From contig AP012044.1 in NCBI GenBank assembly GCA_000283575.1, positions 1,488,001-1,552,000 on the forward strand: 64,000 nucleotides of DNA, written 5' to 3'. The stretch's first letter is position 1; the number at the start of each line of letters is the position of its first letter. The position numbers and the translations under genes are program-made. Under the pieces are notes generated by a model that saw only the letters and a list, made by a program, of their open reading frames with translations, was not told where the DNA came from and ran no database searches. The stretch is from Oscillibacter valericigenes Sjm18-20. Lineage in GTDB: Bacteria; Bacillota; Clostridia; Oscillospirales; Oscillospiraceae. Of this stretch, positions 8,601 to 16,717 are shown piece by piece.

Positions 8601-8637
8601 GAAACGGTCCGCCGCGCTCTGTGCGGCGGACCGTTTC
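8601..8637. terminator. Strong 15-bp hairpin
   Basis: GAAACGGTCCGCCGC pairs perfectly with GCGGCGGACCGTTTC. The long A-run on the left would be a T-run on the minus strand. On the plus strand only TTTCCCC follows. It separates the spo0A unit from rpsU. Confidence 0.7.
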
Positions 8638-8683
8638 CCCTGCGCTTAAACCGGAGCTTTGAGTTACTCTTTAGAAAATTCTC

Positions 8684-8712
8684 TTGACAAGCCGCAAATA
8701 GGCCAGTATAAT
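8684..8712 (+). promoter_or_regulatory. Consensus sigma-A promoter of rpsU
   Basis: Perfect TTGACA and TATAAT with a 17-base spacer, followed by a 75-base leader. This predicts strong constitutive transcription. Confidence 0.9.
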
Positions 8713-8787
8713 AAATTTGTTAAAGCCATAATTTATGGCCCTTAAGTGCTGCGGTTTTCCCGGCATTCTGGAGGGAGGGAAATATAG

Positions 8788-8973
8788 ATGTCTGAAATTC
8801 ACATTAAAGAGGGCGAGAACATCGACAGCGCCCTGAAGCGTTTCAAGCGCAGCTGCGCCAAGGCAGGCGTTCTTGCGGAGGTTCGTAAAAGAGAACATTA
8901 CGAGAGTCCCAGTGTCAAGCGCCGCAAGAAGTCTGAGGCTGCTCGGAAAAACAAGAACAAGCGTTCTTATTAA
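8788..8973 (+). CDS. rpsU: Ribosomal protein bS21
   Basis: Small, highly basic 30S subunit protein of 61 aa. It begins [20 protein letters not shown], and has the family stretch [20 protein letters not shown] and a Lys/Arg-rich tail ([19 protein letters not shown]). GGAGGGAGGG is the ribosome site. It is monocistronic, between a consensus promoter and a terminator. Length and sequence are typical for Firmicutes. Confidence 0.97.
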   Translation: MSEIHIKEGENIDSALKRFKRSCAKAGVLAEVRKREHYESPSVKRRKKSEAARKNKNKRSY

Positions 8974-8986
8974 TTGTGCTTTTGAT

Positions 8987-9022
8987 GAAAAGCGCCGTGG
9001 AGAGTTCCGCGGCGCTTTTTTT
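8987..9022 (+). terminator. rpsU terminator
   Basis: AAAAGCGCCGTGG pairs with CCGCGGCGCTTTT (one G-T pair), followed by a run of T. Confidence 0.85.
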
Positions 9023-9093
9023 CGCGGAGCGGCGGGGAATTGATTTCGGTACCGGACGGCGCGTGCCGGGGCTGGCCAGTTTTCCGACCACCG

Positions 9094-9861
9094 TTATTTT
9101 CCGAACAGCTTTCCCAGCAGATCGCTCACTTCCGGATACTGAAAGAACGCCGCCTGTGCACCCAGATTTTGACCGGTTCGCAGCTTTTGAAGCAGGGTGT
9201 CCCCGTCATCAAACAGGACGAAATGAGTTTCGTTTTGACGGGTGTAGGTGAAATACCGGGCGCACAGATCCGGTGAGAAAAACACGGATGGGCGCTCCCG
9301 TTCCAACAGCTCCGTCAGATCTTCGCGCCGCAGGGGCCGTCCCTGTCCGCCGGGGCAGGGGAGAGGGAAGTCCATCATCAGCCTCTCCAGGTCCAGGGCC
9401 AGCCGCCCGGTCCCCCGGGAGGATGCCGCATCCCGCAGCCGCTGGGTCAAATTTCCGCCGGACAGGGCCGTACATATCGGCACCACTGCCGTAGGCGCGG
9501 CGGAGGCGTAAGCTTCCGGTACGTAGAGCGTCATTCGGTTTTTCTGAAAAAGAGTCCCCATTACCCCGGCCAGCAGCAGAAGATCCCCTCTGAGGCGGGG
9601 AGCTTCCCAATCCAGTATTGTGCCGCTGTAGCTCCGGCGGGTACACTCCCGCAAAGCCGCGGTAGCCAGCTTTTCCGGATCTTCCACCGTGGGTGCGTCC
9701 CGGTCGCTGAGTCCCAGCAGCCCGCCCCGGGTCTGGACCAGCAGATTTTGACGCAGCAGCGTAGACTCCGGACCAATGCGGTAAGCCGTGTGGACGAAGG
9801 AACGGGTGAAGTGGGACGCTTCCTGAAGCTGTGCCGGTGTGACGGCAAGATAGACCTGCAA
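9094..9861 (-). CDS. Conserved hypothetical protein (255 aa)
   Basis: Unrecognised soluble protein. It starts at a TTG (9859-9861) with AAGGGGG upstream and begins MQVYLAVTPAQLQEASHF. Regions of alternating hydrophobic strands (GTILDWEAPRL, LLLLAGVMG, MTLYVPEAYA, GRLALDLER) suggest an alpha/beta, possibly TIM-barrel-like fold. A late HFVLFDDGDTLLQKLR stretch could close the domain. There is no signal peptide or membrane segment. Its neighbours, rpsU and a YqeG-like phosphatase, do not suggest a role. GC and codon use match the chromosome. Confidence 0.7.
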   Translation of the reverse strand: MQVYLAVTPAQLQEASHFTRSFVHTAYRIGPESTLLRQNLLVQTRGGLLGLSDRDAPTVEDPEKLATAALRECTRRSYSGTILDWEAPRLRGDLLLLAGVMGTLFQKNRMTLYVPEAYASAAPTAVVPICTALSGGNLTQRLRDAASSRGTGRLALDLERLMMDFPLPCPGGQGRPLRREDLTELLERERPSVFFSPDLCARYFTYTRQNETHFVLFDDGDTLLQKLRTGQNLGAQAAFFQYPEVSDLLGKLFGK

Positions 9862-9955
9862 GCCAAGACCCCCTTGTATGCTCTGAATAAAATTGGTATA
9901 CTAATCAGTATATAAGAATGAATTCATAAAATGCTATGAAGATGGGAGACCAATT

Positions 9956-10474
9956 ATGCCTTTTTCCCTGGTACCGGATCTGCTTTTTGACGATTATGCC
10001 GCTGTGACACCCGCCCTTCTGCGGGAACTGGGTGTGACGTTGCTGCTGAGCGATCTGGATTTCACGCTGGCGGCAAAAGCAACCCGGCATCCCGACCGGG
10101 CGCTTAAGGACTATATTGCGGCGCTGCGGGATGCGGGCATCGGATTCATGATTGTCTCCAACAACCGCTCCGGAAAACGGGTGACGGAGTTTTGCGCGGA
10201 ACTGAGCGTACCCTATCAGGGCCGGGCGGGGAAGCCATCGCCCCGGGGTATTTTTGCCGCGATAGGCCGCGCGGGAGGTACGGCGGCCCACACCGCCATG
10301 CTGGGAGACAAGCTGCTGACGGACTGCCTGGCCGCAAAGCGGGCGGGAGTTCTGGCCCTGACGGTGGAGCCGGTGGGCGGTGCGGCAACGGCCTGGCAGA
10401 AGGTGCTTCATGCCCTTCAGGCTCCCTTTAAGTCTGCCTGCCGCCGCCGAATGCAGAAAAATGGAAAGAAATAA
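9956..10474 (+). CDS. YqeG-family HAD phosphatase
   Basis: HAD-superfamily (IIIA-type) phosphohydrolase of 172 aa. Motif I is LSDLDFTLA (nucleophile Asp in DLD), motif II is MIVSNNRSGKR, and motif III/IV is GKPSPRGIF...AMLGDKLLTDC. The family includes B. subtilis YqeG; the physiological substrate is not settled. GGGAGACCAATT precedes the ATG. It stands alone between the divergent 9094-9861 gene and efp. Confidence 0.85.
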   Translation: MPFSLVPDLLFDDYAAVTPALLRELGVTLLLSDLDFTLAAKATRHPDRALKDYIAALRDAGIGFMIVSNNRSGKRVTEFCAELSVPYQGRAGKPSPRGIFAAIGRAGGTAAHTAMLGDKLLTDCLAAKRAGVLALTVEPVGGAATAWQKVLHALQAPFKSACRRRMQKNGKK

Positions 10475-10506
10475 TTCTGGATTTCCGCAAATTTGTGGAA
10501 AAACCC

Positions 10507-10535
10507 TTGCATTCATTCTATACTTGGGGTAAAAT
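10507..10535 (+). promoter_or_regulatory. efp promoter
   Basis: TTGCAT and TAAAAT are separated by 17 bases, about 85 bases before the efp start. A short palindrome, TTCCGCAAATTTGTGGAA, lies just upstream. Confidence 0.6.
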
Positions 10536-10619
10536 ATTTTAGGTTATTTTGTAAATGAAAAAGTTGAGAAAATGTCCTCCCGACAGGTCGTTTTCTCGTA
10601 GATTTAAGGAGGAAAAACT

Positions 10620-11189
10620 ATGCCTACAATTACTGCCGGCGATTTCCGCAATGGCGTCACCTTCGAGATGGACGGCAAGGTCATGACCGTGGTGGAGTTC
10701 CAGCATGTCAAACCCGGAAAGGGCGCGGCTTTTGTGCGCACCAAGATGAAGAATGTGGTGACCGGCGCGGTTACGGAGACTTCCTTCAACCCCACCGCCA
10801 AGTTCGAACAGGCGTTCGTGGAGCGCAAGGATGCCGAGTACAGCTATCAGGACGGCGACCTGTACTACTTCATGGACCCCGAGACCTTTGACATGACCCC
10901 GCTGAACCGGGACGTGCTGGGCGGCGGCTTTCGCTTCATAAAGGAGAATACCGTCTGCAAGCTCTTGAGCTATAAGGGCAGCGTCTTCGCCGTTGAAGTC
11001 CCTAATTTCATGGATCTGGAGGTCACTGAGACCGAGCCGGGGCTGAAGGGCGATACCGCCACCAACGTCATGAAGCCCGCCACGCTGGAGACCGGTGCGG
11101 AGATTAAGGTTCCTCTGTTTATCAGCACCGGCGACAAGATCACGATTGACACTCGGACCGGCGAGTACCTTTCCCGCTGCAAGGAGTAA
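10620..11189 (+). CDS. efp: Elongation factor P
   Basis: Translation factor that rescues ribosomes stalled at polyproline, 189 aa. KOW-like domain I carries the loop [13 protein letters not shown] with the Lys that is modified in some bacteria. OB domains II and III follow, with the family stretch [13 protein letters not shown] [10 protein letters not shown] and the C-terminal signature [24 protein letters not shown] lies just before the ATG. It is monocistronic between its own promoter and a GC-rich terminator. Confidence 0.97.
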   Translation: MPTITAGDFRNGVTFEMDGKVMTVVEFQHVKPGKGAAFVRTKMKNVVTGAVTETSFNPTAKFEQAFVERKDAEYSYQDGDLYYFMDPETFDMTPLNRDVLGGGFRFIKENTVCKLLSYKGSVFAVEVPNFMDLEVTETEPGLKGDTATNVMKPATLETGAEIKVPLFISTGDKITIDTRTGEYLSRCKE

Positions 11190-11199
11190 GCTAAGATGA

Positions 11200-11222
11200 G
11201 GGGGGATGACGCCCCCCTTTTC
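11200..11222 (+). terminator. efp terminator
   Basis: GGGGGG-ATGAC-GCCCCCC hairpin followed by TTTTC. Confidence 0.8.
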
Positions 11223-11317
11223 ATCACCCACTGAAAAAGAGGGAAAACTTCTTTTTTGCGTATAATAGAGTGGTGGCAAAAAACGAACGACGACGTACGA
11301 TGAAAGGAGCGTAAGCT

Positions 11318-11752
11318 ATGGAAATCACCGAGAGAGTCGCTTATCTGAAAGGCCTGGCCGAGGGTTTGTGCCTGGACACCGAATCAAAAGAGGGCAAGAT
11401 CATCGCCACGATGATCGACATTCTGGACGACGTTGCTCTGGAGCTTCAGGATCATCAGAACCAGATCATCGAGATCTCCGACGGCCTGGATGCCGTCAGC
11501 GACGATTTGGAGGACGTGGAAGATATCGTCTACGATGAGGATGACGAAGATTATGACGAGGAGGACGAGGAGGGGGATGACGATTCCGAGGATTGCTACG
11601 CCACCACCTGCCCTACCTGTGAGGAGACCGTCTACTTTGACGAGTCCATTCTGGAGGACGGCGAAGTGATCTGCCCCAATTGTGGGGAAAAGCTGGAATT
11701 TGATCTCTCCGGGCTGGAAGAGAACGGCAGCGACGACGACGAAAAGGAATAA
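11318..11752 (+). CDS. Acidic zinc-ribbon protein with CD1247-type N-terminus
   Basis: A 144-aa protein in three parts. The helical N-terminal domain (MEITERVAYLKGLAEGL..., about 1-60) resembles the CD1247-type domain common in Clostridia. A very acidic linker (about 65-95, rich in Asp/Glu) follows, then a C-terminal zinc ribbon with two CxxC knuckles (CPTCEETVYF and CPNCGEKL). The function is unknown; the ribbon suggests nucleic-acid or protein contacts. AAAGGAGCGTAAGCT precedes the ATG, and a TATAAT at about 11264 may be its -10 box. It is monocistronic. Confidence 0.8.
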   Translation: MEITERVAYLKGLAEGLCLDTESKEGKIIATMIDILDDVALELQDHQNQIIEISDGLDAVSDDLEDVEDIVYDEDDEDYDEEDEEGDDDSEDCYATTCPTCEETVYFDESILEDGEVICPNCGEKLEFDLSGLEENGSDDDEKE

Positions 11753-11770
11753 GCCAATCATATAAGTGTG

Positions 11771-11802
11771 AAGAGGCGGCTCCACGTGGAGACGCCTCTT
11801 TT
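11771..11802 (+). terminator. Terminator
   Basis: AAGAGGCG-CTCCACGTGGAG-CGCCTCTT hairpin with TTTTC after it, 18 bases after the stop of the preceding gene. Confidence 0.75.
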
Positions 11803-11842
11803 CGGTTAAAAGGCGGGGAACAGAACGCCCCGCCGGCAGAAA

Positions 11843-11880
11843 ACAGAAGCAGACCCACAGGGAGGGGTCTGCTTCTGTTT
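11843..11880. terminator. Bidirectional terminator between convergent genes
   Basis: ACAGAAGCAGACCC pairs with GGGTCTGCTTCTGT, then TTTGT. It lies between the plus-strand zinc-ribbon gene and the end of the minus-strand spoVAE. Confidence 0.75.
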
Positions 11881-11907
11881 GTCAAAAAATCCGTCGCGCG
11901 CAAATTT

Positions 11908-12264
11908 TTACCGCTTGTCGCCGGGCCGAAACAGCAGCGCCATCAGCACTCCGAAGATCACTGCCGCTGCGATGCCGCCCGCCGTGGCGGTAAGTCCGCC
12001 GGTAAAGACCCCCAGCCAGCCCTTCTCCTCCACGGCTTTTTTTACGCCCTTTGCCAGCGCGAAGCCAAAGCCGGTGAGTGGTACGGAGGCTCCGGCTCCG
12101 CCCCAGTCCGAAATGGGCTGATAAACGCCCACCGCCCCCAGAAGAACGCCCGCCACCACATAGCCGGTTAGAATGCGGGCGGGAGTGAGTTGCGTCTTGT
12201 CAATTAGAATTTGCCCGATGGCACAGAGAATGCCACCGCAGAGAAATGCTTTCAGATAGTCCAT
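11908..12264 (-). CDS. spoVAE: Stage V sporulation protein AE (SpoVAEb)
   Basis: Integral membrane subunit of the SpoVA channel that moves Ca-dipicolinate into spores and out at germination; 118 aa. It begins MDYLKAFLCGGILCAIGQIL and shows three to four hydrophobic segments (about 4-20, 30-50, 60-80, 90-112). The Gly-rich LTGFGFALAKGVKKAV is typical. TTTTGGAGG lies 6-8 bases before the ATG. It is downstream of spoVAD, with an unusually long 284-base gap. Confidence 0.9.
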   Translation of the reverse strand: MDYLKAFLCGGILCAIGQILIDKTQLTPARILTGYVVAGVLLGAVGVYQPISDWGGAGASVPLTGFGFALAKGVKKAVEEKGWLGVFTGGLTATAGGIAAAVIFGVLMALLFRPGDKR

Positions 12265-12357
12265 AAGAGCCTCCAAAACCGAGTTGTCTTTTTCAGGTTT
12301 TCCATTTTTAGCCGGATTATGCGAAAATTCAGATGGCATAGGATGGGAGGTGATGAG

Positions 12358-12373
12358 AAGTTTGCGCAAACTT
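12358..12373. repeat. Perfect 16-bp palindrome between spoVAD and spoVAE
   Basis: AAGTTTGCGCAAACTT is self-complementary. There is no T-run, so a binding site or small stem is more likely than a terminator. The remaining 265 bases between the two genes hold no recognisable spoVA gene. Confidence 0.5.
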
Positions 12374-12548
12374 AAGCAGCGCGGAAGCAGACGGCAAGCC
12401 GGAGTAAAACCGATCACTTCCCATGGCGTTTCCGCACGCCGTTACCCTCGTCGCAGCTTTCCCCGGACTGGCCGATGCGCGCCTTCCGGAAGAAAGGGAG
12501 ATAGGGGGAAAAGTATCCGGCGAAAATATCCGCGCACCGGGCGCTTTT

Positions 12549-13565
12549 CTATCGCTCTGCGGAAATGCACACCACATGGCATACGCCGGGGATGGACTCC
12601 CCCTGAAAACTGGAGGTAGGGGAGAGCAGGGCTCCGGTGGGAGCGAACAGAATCCGCCGCCACTTGCCCGCCCGCAGGCCCGGCAGCAGATAGCCGCACA
12701 ACACCGCTGCGGAACAGCCGCAGCCGGAGGCCCCGGCGTGCATATCCTGCTTTTTCCGATCGTAGAGCAGCATTCCACAGTCCAGGTAATTTTTGTTCAT
12801 GTCCACGCCGTCCCGTTCAAAAAAGCCCTGCACGATGCTGTGACCCAGTTCCCCCAGATCGCCGGTGAGAATGAGGTCAAAGTCTGTCGGTTTGGTCTTC
12901 GTATCCCGTAAAAAGGCGGAGATGCTGTCATAAGCCGCCGGTGCCATGGCTGCGCCCATGTTGTTCACGTCGGTGACCCCTTTGTCCACAATTTTGCCGC
13001 AGGTGACATGGGTGACGTAAGGTCCGTCTCCCTCCCGGCCCAGAATACAGCATCCGGCAGCGGTGGCGGTCCACTGCGCGGTGGGGGTCCTCTGATTTCC
13101 ATATGGGACGGGCATTCTGTATTGCCGCTCCGCCGTGCAGAAATGGGAGGAGGTGACGGCGGCGGACTTTTCCGCAAAGCCCCCGTCGATGGCCATGGCT
13201 GCCAGGGCCAGGGATTCGCCCATGGTGGAGCAGGCGCCGTACAGCCCAAAAAAGGGAATATTGAAATCCCGCAGGCCAAAAGAGGTTCCAATGCACTGAT
13301 TCAAAAGGTCCCCGGCAAAAATATAGTCCAGATCGCCGGCATGCAGCTTTGCCTTGTCCAGGGCGGTCTGCACCGCCGTTTGCTGCATACGGGATTCGGC
13401 TTTTTCCCAGGTCTTCTCCCCAAAGAAGGAATCCTCGTTCAGCTTGTCAAAACAGGCCGCGAGAGGCCCCTGCTTTTCAAACTTTCCGCCGATGCTGGCA
13501 CAGGAGAGGATGGCGGGGCCGCTGCCCAACTGGACAGTCCGCTGCCCAATGCGTTTGTTGCTCAT
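12549..13565 (-). CDS. spoVAD: Stage V sporulation protein AD
   Basis: Thiolase-fold protein that binds dipicolinic acid on the SpoVA channel, 338 aa. It begins MSNKRIGQRTVQL and contains AGDLLNQCIGTSFGLRDF, FGLYGACSTMGESLALAAM, HFCTAERQYRMPVPYGNQR and a C-terminal ASGCGCSAAVLCGYLLP, all typical of SpoVAD. GGCGGTG precedes the ATG. spoVAE follows, but spoVAC, usually directly upstream, is absent: the next gene upstream is tcdA. Sporulation-specific (sigma-G) transcription is expected from the family; no confident promoter is seen. Confidence 0.95.
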   Translation of the reverse strand: MSNKRIGQRTVQLGSGPAILSCASIGGKFEKQGPLAACFDKLNEDSFFGEKTWEKAESRMQQTAVQTALDKAKLHAGDLDYIFAGDLLNQCIGTSFGLRDFNIPFFGLYGACSTMGESLALAAMAIDGGFAEKSAAVTSSHFCTAERQYRMPVPYGNQRTPTAQWTATAAGCCILGREGDGPYVTHVTCGKIVDKGVTDVNNMGAAMAPAAYDSISAFLRDTKTKPTDFDLILTGDLGELGHSIVQGFFERDGVDMNKNYLDCGMLLYDRKKQDMHAGASGCGCSAAVLCGYLLPGLRAGKWRRILFAPTGALLSPTSSFQGESIPGVCHVVCISAER

Positions 13566-13663
13566 AAAAACACCGCCTTGTGATGATTTTCCATAGGTTG
13601 CCCGGTTTGGAGAAAATTATCGGCGGCAGGCCGCATGCACGCAGGTGCTCTCTGCGTGAAAAA

Positions 13664-13696
13664 TGCCGGTGGGAGAACTTCTCCCACCGGCAAAAA
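13664..13696. terminator. Perfect palindromic terminator
   Basis: TGCCGGTGGGAGAA pairs with TTCTCCCACCGGCA, followed by AAAAA on the plus strand and TTTTTC on the minus strand. It separates spoVAD from tcdA. The rest of the 13566-13898 gap has no gene I can support. Confidence 0.75.
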
Positions 13697-13898
13697 CCGT
13701 ACTCATAGATGGAATTATCCGAAAATACGTTGTTAAAGTACGGGAACGGCAATTAAAGCTTGCAGATCAAAATTGGAAACAGGCATCCGCCGCATCAGTT
13801 CCCCGCCGCCGCTTACGGGCAGATGCTTTGCTGACCGTGTCAGAAACAGTCGGCTGTGGAGCCGGCCAGAATGGCAAGCGTATTGACAAGCGCTCCAG

Positions 13899-14633
13899 TC
13901 AGCATGACTGGCCCTCCGGTTCCGCCAGCAGCTGCCGTACCACGGCGCTGCCCAGCAGCAGTCCGGCAGTGGCCGGGACCCAGGGATTGCTGGCGGGGAC
14001 GCTGCGCCGCCCCGGAGGCGGGACTTCCAGCTGAGCGGCTTTGACCGGTTCCTCGGGACTGAAAACAACTTGCAGGTGGTGGATACCCCGTTTTCGCAGC
14101 TCCCTGCGCATCACCCGGGCCAACGGGCAGCCGTGGGTCTTGGAGATGTCCGTGATCTGAAGCAGTGTGGGGTCCAGCTTATTTCCAGTGCCCAGCGCCG
14201 CAATCATGGACGTGTGGAGCCGCAGGGCGGTTTCCGCCAGATCCAGCTTACAGGAGACCAGATCGATGGCGTCCACAATGTAGTCGTACCGGCAGCCCAC
14301 GGGAAAGAACCAGTTCCGGTGGGCGTCGTCGTACAGGGCGTGGATGGGATGGAGCTTCAGACTAGGATTGATGTCCCGCAGACGTGCGGCCACTGCCTCC
14401 GTCTTGGGCTGTCCCACGGTGGAGCGAAGAGCCTCCAGCTGGCGGTTCAGATTGGACAGCGACACGGTGTCACTGTCCACGATCGTCAGCTCGCCCACGC
14501 CGGACCGGGCCAGACACTCGGCGGCATAGCTCCCCACGCCTCCAAGGCCGAACAGAATCACGTGTGCCTTTTCCAGACGCCGCTGGCCCGCCTCACCCCA
14601 TAGCATCTCATTGCGCAGGAATTGATTTTCCAT
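13899..14633 (-). CDS. tcdA: tRNA threonylcarbamoyladenosine dehydratase TcdA
   Basis: ATP-dependent enzyme of the E1/ThiF/MoeB fold that dehydrates t6A37 in tRNA to cyclic t6A; 244 aa. The Rossmann motif is LFGLGGVGSYAAECLARSG (about 28-46). DSDTVSLSNLNRQ carries the conserved Asp and Arg, and VDAIDLVSCKLDL follows. The E1-type SKTHGCPLARVMRRELRKRGI and a late VPATAGLLLGSAVVRQL are present. The start is MENQFLRNEMLWGE. It has no clear partner genes and is monocistronic. Confidence 0.9.
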   Translation of the reverse strand: MENQFLRNEMLWGEAGQRRLEKAHVILFGLGGVGSYAAECLARSGVGELTIVDSDTVSLSNLNRQLEALRSTVGQPKTEAVAARLRDINPSLKLHPIHALYDDAHRNWFFPVGCRYDYIVDAIDLVSCKLDLAETALRLHTSMIAALGTGNKLDPTLLQITDISKTHGCPLARVMRRELRKRGIHHLQVVFSPEEPVKAAQLEVPPPGRRSVPASNPWVPATAGLLLGSAVVRQLLAEPEGQSC

Positions 14634-14828
14634 ATTTCCCCCTCTTGTCTGGCTATGGGTAACACCGCAGAATTTGCGGTTTACACCTCGGATGTACGTT
14701 AAAAAGATACTTCTATCCTATATAAAATTTCCCTGATGGACATCGGCCTATCCACGCAGTTTGGATATTGACAAAAGATCTGGCGGCGGGCAAGCGAGGC
14801 CTCTCTCCCTGCGCCGCATCTCAGAAAA

Positions 14829-14861
14829 ACACGGGCCGGCTTTTAATAAGCCGGCCCGTGT
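14829..14861. terminator. Terminator between tcdA and the foldase gene
   Basis: ACACGGGCCGGCTT pairs with AAGCCGGCCCGTGT across TTAAT. It lies just downstream of the minus-strand PpiC gene. No gene is visible in 14634-14828. Confidence 0.75.
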
Positions 14862-14874
14862 CTCGTGATGCATT

Positions 14875-16497
14875 TCAGCCCACGTATTTGGCGCCGTCGG
14901 CAATCTCGCCGGTGTATCCGGCGGTGACACTGCTGTACCACGCGCTGAAATCGTTGTTGCGCAGGGTGCTGGTCACCTTTACCTGCCAATAGGGGAGGTC
15001 GGTGCCCACAAAGTACATAACGTGATAACCATAATCGGTTTCCACAATGCCGGTGTCTCCGCTCTTGCGGCTGGAGTCGAAGCACCAGTCGTTGAATGTG
15101 GTAACCATCTGGCCCTGATAGACCTGCTTATACAGGCCGCCGTTGGTGTTGGAGCCGCCGTCGGAGGAGTTCTCGTTGGCAAGTGTTGCAAAGGAGTCCT
15201 CGGTGGCGTCCCCGGCCTTCCACTGGGCCAGAAGATCCTCAGCCTTTGCCTTGGCGTCGGCCTTCAGCTGAGCCTGCTCGTCGTCATAGCCGTCGTCGCC
15301 CTCTTTAAGCTTGCCGGTCTCGGGCTGGATCAGGATGTGGCGCACATCCACGGTGCTGTATTCCTGACGATAGCGCTGGCCAAAGGATACCACGTAGTAC
15401 GCGGAGTTATCCTCGTCGGCCAGAACGGCGGAGTCGCCGCCTTGGCGGGCACTGTCAAACAGCCAGTCCATGAGGACGCTGCTGGAATAGGAACCGGCCT
15501 TGCCGTCGGTGAAAGTCGCCTTGTCGTTGGCATCCGCCAGGACGGAGAGGCTCTGACCGTTTTGGAAGCTTGCATACATGGAGTCGGCGGCGGATTTGGC
15601 GGCACTCAGCGCAGCGGCCTTTTCCTCATCGGTGGGGTCCACGGTGTTGCCGTCGGCGTCGGTGGTGGACTCGGCGGAGCCGTCAATCTTGACGCTTTTA
15701 TAATCCACCACATCATAGTTGTTGCGATTGGCGTCATATTCGGTTTCCAGCTGGTCGTCGGTATAGGTCAGACTGTCACTGTGGCTCTGGGAGAAGTCGC
15801 TGGCCAGAATGACCCGTTTCATTTCGGCTTCATAGACGCTGCGGCTCATGGTTACGCCGTAGATCCGCTGCAGATACCGGTTCAGGCTCAAATCCGCCGC
15901 GGAGGCGTTGGAATTAAGGGTGTCCATGTTGGAGTCAAACTGGGTCTGCATGGCATCGTTCCAGGCATAGCCCTCATCTTCGGCCTGCTTGTTCAGCGCG
16001 TAGATATAGGACATCTGGCTCAGAGTCTGATCCATGAAATAATCGAACCAGGTTTTGCTCTCGTCGCTGGGATAGGACTGGGACCGCAGGTCCTTGCTGG
16101 TGTCCAGCCCCAGATAGGAGATGTAGGAAGAGTTCTGTTGAATAAAATTCTGGTAAATGTTGGTGAAGTAATAACTCACCTGAGGCACGCTGACATCGGT
16201 CAGCTTGGTCTTTTCGGCGGTGCTGCCTGCGGAAGAACTACTTGCGGAAGAAGAACCAGCTGCGGAGGAAGAACTGCTTGCGGAGGAGGAGCCGTCCGCA
16301 CTGGTGGTCTCCGCGGAATAATACAGCGTTGCGGCGGTGGCGTGCTTTTGGATGATGTTGGATTTCCACACGAATACGGCTACAGCCAGAAGGACAAACA
16401 GCACGCCGATGGTGCCGTACATGATATTGCTGCGGCGGGCCTCTTTTTGCTGTTGCGCCTCCCGCGCGGTTCTGGGGTTCATATCGTTTGCGCTCAT
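14875..16497 (-). CDS. Membrane-anchored PpiC/parvulin-type peptidyl-prolyl isomerase
   Basis: Extracytoplasmic foldase of the PrsA/SurA type, 540 aa. It has a cytoplasmic basic tail (about 1-25, MSANDMNPRTAREAQQQ...), one membrane segment (about 27-45, IMYGTIGVLFVLLAVAVFV), then a low-complexity Ser/Ala linker (about 65-90). The SurA-like helical domain spans about 95-260. A parvulin domain lies near 365-500 (VDVRHILIQPETGKL and a later GGLYKQVYQGQMVTTFNDW). I use the ATG at 16497 with GAGAGGAC upstream; the longer frame to 16641 has no ribosome site. It probably helps fold secreted or cell-wall proteins. Confidence 0.85.
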   Translation of the reverse strand: MSANDMNPRTAREAQQQKEARRSNIMYGTIGVLFVLLAVAVFVWKSNIIQKHATAATLYYSAETTSADGSSSASSSSSAAGSSSASSSSAGSTAEKTKLTDVSVPQVSYYFTNIYQNFIQQNSSYISYLGLDTSKDLRSQSYPSDESKTWFDYFMDQTLSQMSYIYALNKQAEDEGYAWNDAMQTQFDSNMDTLNSNASAADLSLNRYLQRIYGVTMSRSVYEAEMKRVILASDFSQSHSDSLTYTDDQLETEYDANRNNYDVVDYKSVKIDGSAESTTDADGNTVDPTDEEKAAALSAAKSAADSMYASFQNGQSLSVLADANDKATFTDGKAGSYSSSVLMDWLFDSARQGGDSAVLADEDNSAYYVVSFGQRYRQEYSTVDVRHILIQPETGKLKEGDDGYDDEQAQLKADAKAKAEDLLAQWKAGDATEDSFATLANENSSDGGSNTNGGLYKQVYQGQMVTTFNDWCFDSSRKSGDTGIVETDYGYHVMYFVGTDLPYWQVKVTSTLRNNDFSAWYSSVTAGYTGEIADGAKYVG

Positions 16498-16674
16498 TAG
16501 TTTCAGTCCTCTCAAAATCTTAAGTGACGGTGCGGAAAATTCCGCGAACACACGTTCTTTTATTATAATGGATATGCCGCGAAACTGCAAGCAAAATTTC
16601 AAGAACATAAATTTCAGAAATTTTGATGCATTAAGACTCATCTATTTTATCTGAAGAGGCTGAAAAGAACCTGA

Positions 16675-16710
16675 AAAAAACGCCCCGGCGCAGCCGGTGG
16701 CGTTTTTTGT
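16675..16710. terminator. Bidirectional terminator
   Basis: AACGCCCCGGC-GCA-GCCGGTGGCGTT with A-runs before and T-runs after it. It terminates the minus-strand cheW gene and isolates the foldase gene. Confidence 0.8.
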
Positions 16711-16717
16711 GCGTGCC

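Noticed and set aside
12354..12619. Arg-rich 88-codon frame with a GGGAGG ribosome site
   Set aside because: Runs antisense into the end of spoVAD, has extreme Arg content and no family look; probably chance in GC-rich DNA.
15022..16500. Long Gly/Val-rich frame opposite the foldase gene
   Set aside because: Antisense of a Ser/Ala/Asp-rich gene, which produces such low-complexity translations.
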